A stretch of 64,000 nucleotides of DNA from Bursaphelenchus xylophilus (taxonomy: Eukaryota; Nematoda; Chromadorea; Rhabditida; Aphelenchoididae), in assembly GCA_904066235.2 (NCBI GenBank), contig CAJFCV020000006.1:6944001-7008000 (forward strand), in the 5' to 3' direction. Positions 56,979 through 64,000 of this stretch are shown here, piece by piece. The notes under the pieces were generated by a model. It was not told the DNA's origin and made no database searches. It saw only the letters and a program-made list of their open reading frames with translations. A program made the translations under genes and the position numbers. Within the stretch, counting starts at the first letter, position 1. Each line of letters starts with the position of its first letter.

Positions 56979-59900
56979 ATGAGTGACCACAAACAGTTAT
57001 TTCTCTTTGGCAGGGCTTTTCCGTCGAAGTTGGATGAAAATGCATTTATTGAAAGGTAATTATAACCCAGTTCTTATTTTTTTTGTTTAGAATAATTGAC
57101 TCAGCTAATTCTCGAAATAAGTATGGATCTACCCCGACTCCGGCAATCTCGTCCATTCCAGCCAATGAAATAGTGCAGATGGTAGTTGGCTCTAGTAGCA
57201 TCGGGTTTTTGTTTAAGGTTTGTGGAACTGGCCATATTTTTTAAGAAGCTTTTGGCACGTCCTAACAATTATTTCTTCAGAATAATCGTATTGCTCGCCT
57301 CGATTTTGAAATTGTTACAAATTCTGTCCTCTCAGAGTCTCCGGAGTCCAATCAGTTTAACACCGGAAGCAATCCGTCGGTGGATCCTGGAAGTTCGGTG
57401 CCGGCAGCAGTTTCTGGTTCTTCCTCCTCGATTGGAAGCTCGGGGAGTGGACTGGGGTTCAGTTCCTCGGCTTCAGCAAATCGGAATGCAAAAATCAGAA
57501 GAATGATGATCGCCGCCAGAAGACCAGGAGCTATTCTGAATAGAACAGGCGTTATTGTCGATCGTTCTCGTTCCATGCTACCGGCATCTTCAATTCCCGA
57601 AGAATTAATTGCACAAGCCCAAGTGGTACTCCAAGGGAAGAGCCGGGAAGTCATTGTACGAGAATTGCAGCGCACCAACTTGAATGTGAATGAAGCCGTT
57701 AACAATTTACTTAGTCGAGACGATGACGAAGGTAATTTGATGCAGAATTTTAAATAAAAAAAATTTAGATGAAATGGACGACCAGAATGACTCTTATCTG
57801 CATGAAGAACTTCTGTCTTTATTAGATGCCGGTTTGAGGGGGGATGGAGCGGCGGCTGTAATTGACGGAGAAGGTCTTTACACTGGAGCAGAATACGAAT
57901 ATATGTTGAGAGATCCTAGGAGAAGGGATGATCCGAAGACGAAAGATCGCAAAATTGAGAATCAACAAAATGCTGAACTGAGTCAGCAGAATTTCAGATT
58001 CTCCGATGAATTGTTTTATTGGCACGATGTTAATGGAGAAGATTTTCCTAATGGTGTCACCAAGTTCATCCAGATTGGGGCTTCTTACTCTGGTCTCTAC
58101 GGCCTCGGAGATAATGGGAAACTATACGAATGGAGCTGGAAAGACAGACTACCCGTTAACGAACCACATGAAGCCAACAAGGTTCTGAGTGGTGAGGTTT
58201 CAAGCGTTATTGTACAATACCTTTTTTAGGAGATGAAAAAATTGTCAATTTTTCTGCTTCTGCATGGAGAATCGTATATCTTACCAACAACCGACGAGTC
58301 GGCTCTTTCATGGATGATTATTGTGGTTCGTCTCTTGGGGATATCTTCAGCACGGGGCCCATTGAATTGCCAGAAAAAGTGACGGTAGAAAAGTTGATGT
58401 CGTGCTCGTTGTATGCGGCTTGTCAAACTTCTCATAAACTCTATTGGTGGGGAGTCCATCCATTCACCGACCGTGTTCTTATGTTCGAAAATGCTAAAAA
58501 GAAGACTCGTGAAGAACCAGTTTTAAGACCTAAAGATATTGTCGTTGGTTCTGAAGTCCGTACACGAGCCATTCCGATATACGCATCTGGATCTGTTGGT
58601 GTCAGTTTTGCCAATGGAGCTCCAATGGTGAGTTTAGGGATGATTGTGTGATTGGTTTTTAGATTGGTGTCTTAATGGAAGCGGCTTGGACGATGAATGA
58701 GACTTGCAGGTTCAGAGTGATGACTCCTCAGCAATACGCTTCCTACTCCAAGGATAAACATTCTGGCGATAAAACAAATGTTAACCGTAAGAATTTTTTC
58801 ACGTTCGGGTAGAATTAGCCGAAATTGGGTGTGGTTTTGGTAACTTTAGTCTGTGGGCCTGTTCATTTCGGGAAAAAGCACTATGGCCCTTTTAGTAACT
58901 GTTCGCAAAAGAGCCGCTCCTTCAGATGACAGTATGGCGGAAGTTGGGGGCGGTACGCAGGGTACTGCCCAGTACAAAGAGACGGCTTGGAGTCTGAAAG
59001 ACGTTACTTTCATCTTTGAGGAACCCGTTTGTGATACTGCTGTTGTTAAAATTGTAAGTTTTACTTTTACTCGTTATATATCTGAAAAGGTTGACGGAAG
59101 TTATGCTGGAATTGTGTACAAGTCGGCTATTGAACAATCGGAGAAGGAAAACAATGGAGTTGCAAATGAAGTTGAGCTTCTGAAAAGTCACCTAAGACTG
59201 ATGAGGAAAGACGAGCTTGTGGTGGTCCCGTCGGTGAAACTTTCTCGTTCCCCGCAGACGTTTCAAAAGAAGTTATGCGAAGTCAAGCTTCCAAAGAATA
59301 TCAGAAGAATTATATCATCTGCAATTGACAATAACTGTAAGTGGGAAGCAGTCAGGGTGTACTGATTCTTTCAGCATTTCAATTGCTGGCTGAAAAGTGC
59401 AGTGGCGAGGTCGCTTTAGTTAAAACGAATGGATACGGGACTGACGTTTGCTCACAGTATATTCCCATCGATATTTCTACTTTAAATAAGGGTCGAGAAA
59501 AAAATTGGAAAGCATTCTTGGATAATTATGGGGACGTGAGTTTGTAAAATTTTGCCATTAAATCAATTTCTAGGAAAACATTTTGGTAATGTGTGATGCC
59601 AATGGAAGTATGGTCCCTTTAATTCCTGATTCTACAAATGGAATAAAGGACCCGGTTTATCTCGGGCTTGGAGCGTCTCGTCGTGTGGGAGTTGGAGTCA
59701 GTTATTTGAATTCTGGAGAAGTGAATAGCTCTATCATTACTTCCCACCAATTGTCAAATCAAGCATTGGCCAAGAATATTGAGATTTCGAAGACTGTTCA
59801 GAAAATGGCGTTAGTAGCAATTCTTGTTGCGCCTGAAGCTAGAACTACTGAGCCGAGGATCGATTCCCTTATTCAGAACATCCAATATTGCAATCTGAAT

Positions 59901-62900
59901 GGAGTAAAGTCTATTCTCAAGGAATTAGAATCCGATGCGAGCGACGAAGAGAAGAAGTATCAAATCTTGACTGCGCACACAAATGGCAACCGGAATATAT
60001 TTCATACAGCTATAATGAATGCTTTTGCAACTTCCAATAAGGACCAAGCTGATGATTTCAAGCAGGTCAGGTTCGAGAATGGGCACATTGTGCTGATCGA
60101 GAATGCGCCCAATTCCAAAAAGGTCGTGGAAAAATTGGACACAGGCGAAGCTGAGGCCGTTGGGCAAAAGTTCGATCAGCGTTGGAAGGACATGATCAGT
60201 GCAAGCTCCGAATCGATGAAAGGGGTTCTCAGATCCAAAAGTTCAGAACAGCCAATGGAAGTTGCCGAAAGGAATGCCGATCGGCCCGTCTCTGCCCGAC
60301 AACGGCAGAAGAACGCTATCATGATCTTGGCGGAGCTTGTCTCTTCTCCAGTCTTGAAGCCGTATTTCGAAGAATTGATGAAACAAAGGGACATTCACGG
60401 TCACACCCCGTTTTACTCGGCGATTCATTTGCGGGCTTATTCTGCCGCAGTCATTTTATGGCACAAGATAAAGGACAGCAAAATTCATCAAGTGGAGAGT
60501 CTGGCCAAGATTTGTTTGAACGGTGTTGGCTGCGATTCCCCCCTTTTTATTCTATGCTACAATGATACATGCTCGTTTACCTGGACCGGAGAAGAGCACA
60601 TCAATCAAGACATCTTCGAGTGCAAGACTTGTGATCTTGTGGGATCCCTTTGTTGTTGTACAGAATGCGCCTATACCTGTCATCGAGATCATGACTGCAA
60701 GTAAGTTTTTTGTCCGAGTTTTATTGTTTGAAAAATCTTCTGGTCTTACATTTTTTTATTACAGGTTGAAGAGAACCTCCCCAACTGCTTATTGTGATTG
60801 TTGGGAAAAATGTGGATGCAAAGCATTGGTTTCTGGAAATATAGATCAAAGAGAAGAACTGCTGAAGTTGTTGTTGAAAGACACAAACTTAATCAACTCG
60901 CTTAACTCCAAAGGAGAACATCTAATTTTATTCCTGACGAGAGCTCTTGGTCGGCAGTTGGTTGAACAAGAAAATTTCCCCAGACGAACCAAGTTGAGAA
61001 GTACTACGCAGGCCACCAGTGACAACGTTCCCGAGCATGATTTGGATCCGCCAAAGTTCACTGGAGCTGCTTTACAATTACTGTTGAATCAATGGGAGTC
61101 CGTCAAAAGCGTACTGAAAGTCGGATTGAAAACGAGAACTGGAGAAACCGCGATCAGTGAAGATTTATTTCAATTGAATGAGCAGGATGGAGTCAATCAT
61201 CTGGACAGATTCATATTCACCTTGCTGGCACGAAGTCCTGAAAGTCATCTCGATTCACTGTTGAACACGTTAGTTCGTGAAGCGAATAAGAAGGAGGAAA
61301 AAGATCCAGAAGTAAATCTGTTGATAAGCAGATTTACCCGTTCAGTTGTCCGTCTGTTTATCTTCCTTTGTATTGCGTCCCCAATGGCCACCAGCACCAG
61401 TTTGAATGCAGTTTCCTCGACTTTGGGGTCTGTGGTTGAACTCAGAAAGGGAAGGGACGTTGAACCTAGATTAAGTATTGCCACCTCGGTACCGGTTTCT
61501 TCAACTTCATCCTCCAAAAGTCTGATGCCAAATTACCGAGCAATCACTGTTTCTGGGGTGCTTTCTTTGGTAAGGACTTCCTTGCCGTCTTTTGCAGCCA
61601 ACGGAAATGCAAAGGAATCAAAAAAGAAGGCCATAAATGCATTTATTTTGAAGTGTCACAGAGTGTTCCAGGTAAATTTAATGTAAAAATCTTAATATTT
61701 TTTAGGTATTGGTGTCCTATTCCATAACTGAAATTGTCAACATTGCTGATGCTGTGATTGCCCCTGCAAGGCTTGGTGTTGCAAAACAAACTGTAGCTAT
61801 TCACAAGAGTATTGGAGCCAGCGATGTGTTGGATATGATTGAGAGATATCTCAACAGCGAAACAGACCTTACCGCCCTGTTGATGGGTGTCACTTCTAGT
61901 CCCAAACGAAAGCGCAACCGCAGGATTTCAATGCACAGAGACAACCGCGCAAGCGACGGATCCGATTCGGAAGATTCCGATGGGGATGACAGTCCAGGCT
62001 CGAATACAAACTACTCGGCTGCTGCTGTTGAGACCGCTAGAAGAACTGTGGATAACGTGATGAGGGAAGCAATGGGTGGACAAGTTCTTGATTATTCTGC
62101 CAACGTACAAGATGGCTACAGTTCTTCTAATAACAGTGACGACGAGGATGATGAAAACGACGAGGACGACTTTGATGGAGAGGATGAAGAGGTTGCGGAG
62201 ATCTCGGGTGCTCGGAGAGACGGCGAAAATGCTCATGATGAAACACGGCAGGAAGGAGAACACGGTTCTATGGATGAGGACGAAGGGGAAGATGAGGAGG
62301 AAGAGGAGGATCGGTATGTTGATGGAGAGGAAGATCCATACTACAGGATGGATGACGACATTGTTGATGAGAGTGGGGATGAATATTCGGACGAAGATCA
62401 TTATGACTATAGTAGCGAAGGTGAACACTCGGTGTATCAAGATCAGTATGAAGAGGTAGTTGACATCGATGGGTCTAATGCTGGAGAAGCCAGTGTTGTA
62501 AATGCTCAACCCCGGAGGGAAAGGCGGAAATCTCGTCGAGGCGGAAGAAGAGGAAGGAACGAGACTGCCAATAGTGCCGAATCAAACGACCAGCCAGTTA
62601 ATGCTCCCCCTGCGGATGAACCGATGGACGCTATCGTGGAGGCTAGCCATGAAGATGTTGTAGTTGAGCCTGCAGTTGAAGTAAGTTACTTCTCTGCATC
62701 TGTATCCAAAATTTTAGAGTCAGGATATCTCTTCTTCGGGAACAGCCCAATCTACCGTTCAGCCTGGTGAGGCCGATAGTTCAACTAATCTTAGATTTGG
62801 TTCTCAACCAGCCGCCGGATTTAGACCTGTTTATAATGCCGGGGCTAGTTCCAGAAGATTGACTGGCCGTCAGTTATTTACCACTCAATGTAAGTGTCCC

Positions 62901-64000
62901 ACGCCCATAATTCATACGGTCGTAATTTGTAGCTCCTTCAGTAGGATGGGCCGTGAGAAGAGTCCGGCAGCAGAATGACGGAAACGAATCGACCGTTTCA
63001 GTTGATAATGATGGAAATGCAGGAACTCATGAAAGGGTGGCAGTTGCAGACAACAATAATGCCGTGGAATCAAGTGCAGCGAGCACATCTCGAGTTGCTG
63101 TCAAAAAGGCTCCATTGGCCGCTGCCCATGCGGATGCCGACATTTATCAAACGAAACTTCAACTATCTGCTTGTTTTGCTTTATTGGTCAAAGTTTTGGA
63201 TGATTTGACTTTAAGGTTACTTGAGTATGATCACTACAAAAAGCAGAATTATAGTGGTATCGAAGCATTGTTGGATCTTAATGCAGGCGAACTTTTTAAC
63301 AGATTCAAGGTAATTTGCACCATGTTTCGATTTTATTTATTTAGAAATTGATCAACCATCGACTTGATTTAACTTGGACTTGGTTCCAAAAGATCATGGA
63401 TAGAATGGAGGCCATGCTCAGATTTGGGAACGCCTTGTTGAAAAGTCCGGCATACGCGGACTTGTCGTTTGAACAATCGCCATCCAGATTGAGTAAAAGA
63501 GAAAAAAGAAGGGAGAAAAAGGAGCAAATGGTTGCTGCCATTTCTTCTAAGCGGGACTTCTACAATTATTTCATGTCTTTGATGAGGTCGCATTCCTCAG
63601 AAAATGGAGATGAGATGCCAGTTATAGAGTCAACTCCTTTCCGTCATATATCATTGATTGCTGAAGCATTCTTGTACCACACCAACATTTCTGAACTTTT
63701 TCATGACAAACTATCTGATTTTAAGGTTGAGAGCGTGTGTTTTTTTTTTGTACTAAATTACGGTTTCAGGAATTCGGTCCTCAGTGTGCTGAAAAAGTTC
63801 ACGGTCTAAGGAAGTTCTACAAGAGGTCCGAGTCGATCAGTTATCCCTCGCTGACGACAGCTGATCCTCACAACGCATTCAAATACCCTGCTGGGGAATG
63901 TGTACCACTTGCTGTTAGGTCATCACTTTTAAAGCCCGAAAGTGATAAAGCTGATATGTTCTTAATCCCAGTCCCTGAACGAACCGTTGAAGATCATTTG
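56979..64000 (+). CDS. ubr-5: UBR5/HYD E3 ubiquitin ligase, N-terminal part (truncated by window)
   Basis: Giant HECT-type N-recognin ligase; the HECT domain would lie beyond the window. Clear exons include 56979-57055, 57091-57217, 57281-57731, 57769-58191, 58230-58627, 58663-58786, a 59.4-kb exon, 59575-60701, 60767-61672, 61706-62680, 62718-62889, 62932-63309 and 63345-63724. Domains in order: UBA ([20 protein letters not shown]...[10 protein letters not shown]), RCC1-like propeller blades ([19 protein letters not shown]), and the UBR zinc box ([11 protein letters not shown]...CKTCDLVG...[15 protein letters not shown]...[10 protein letters not shown]). A long acidic Asp/Glu/Ser stretch (about 61.9-62.46 kb) follows, then helical repeats. 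The intron 59054-59089 is 36 nt, in frame and stop-free. Exon structure around 58787-58885 is ambiguous. Confidence 0.93.

Noticed and set aside
56749..56982. 77-codon frame rich in Phe and Cys before ubr-5
   Set aside because: It ends within the ubr-5 leader, lies in AT-rich promoter DNA, and has no likeness or splice support.

Overview
This window looks like nuclear DNA of a nematode. The genes are intron-rich, with introns mostly about 32 to 60 bp. Several start codons lie 0 to 17 nt after a splice-acceptor-like TTTCAG/TTTTAG, as expected for spliced-leader trans-splicing. The gene set is animal, and several members are recognisably worm-like: MEC-2 and UNC-1 stomatins, NLF-1, and an expanded CK1/TTBK-type kinase. 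The DNA is AT-rich and full of small palindromic DNA transposons (MITEs and foldbacks). I cannot name the species; it is probably a chromadorean.

Layout. 1-5571 (minus): the 5' part of a mec-2-like stomatin gene, cut by the window edge. Its 4.3-kb intron is almost wholly three consecutive palindromic elements, and another intron holds a tRNA-Ser(CGA). 5.8-9.9 kb (minus): poorly identified exons and small genes with MITEs between them. 9.9-11 kb: a CK1-group kinase. 11.2-12.9 kb (plus): a tetraspanin whose stop codon overlaps that of the convergent ankyrin/MYND gene (12.9-14.3 kb, minus). 14.9-17.3 kb (plus): a KANSL2-like chromatin protein. 17.7-18.5 kb (minus): a CTR copper transporter. 18.7-19.8 kb (minus): a CANT1-type apyrase. 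20-21.4 kb: a hAT MITE with 8-bp target duplications, then a mariner-like element. 22.3-23.6 kb (minus): unc-1. 25.1-28.2 kb (minus): an SLC17/MFS transporter with a nested MITE in its last intron. 28.4-30.6 kb: a GC-richer stretch without a convincing gene.

30.7-32.5 kb (plus): nlf-1 (NALF/FAM155). 32.9-35.9 kb (minus): glutathione reductase gsr-1 with a 1.25-kb mariner-like element in an intron. 36.6-37.4 kb (minus): sec-22. 39.3-41.8 kb (plus): a protein with an MH2 (SMAD-like) domain. 42.2-43.3 kb: two small convergent membrane-protein genes. 44.9-51.9 kb (plus): a long coiled-coil protein of more than 20 exons. 52.7-54.4 kb (plus): an MBOAT acyltransferase. 54.5-56.1 kb (minus): bcs-1. 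57-64 kb (plus): the N-terminal part of ubr-5, running off the window.

The genes do not form one pathway. Themes that recur are membrane excitability (mec-2, unc-1, nlf-1) and mitochondrial or redox maintenance (bcs-1, gsr-1, CTR). I saw no convincing new defence or mobile system. The most unusual signals are the all-palindrome intron of mec-2, tRNA-like sequences mirrored in one of those palindromes, GC-AG introns, and many introns of only 32-36 nt, some of them in-frame and stop-free. Exon boundaries were read by eye from splice consensus and reading frame.
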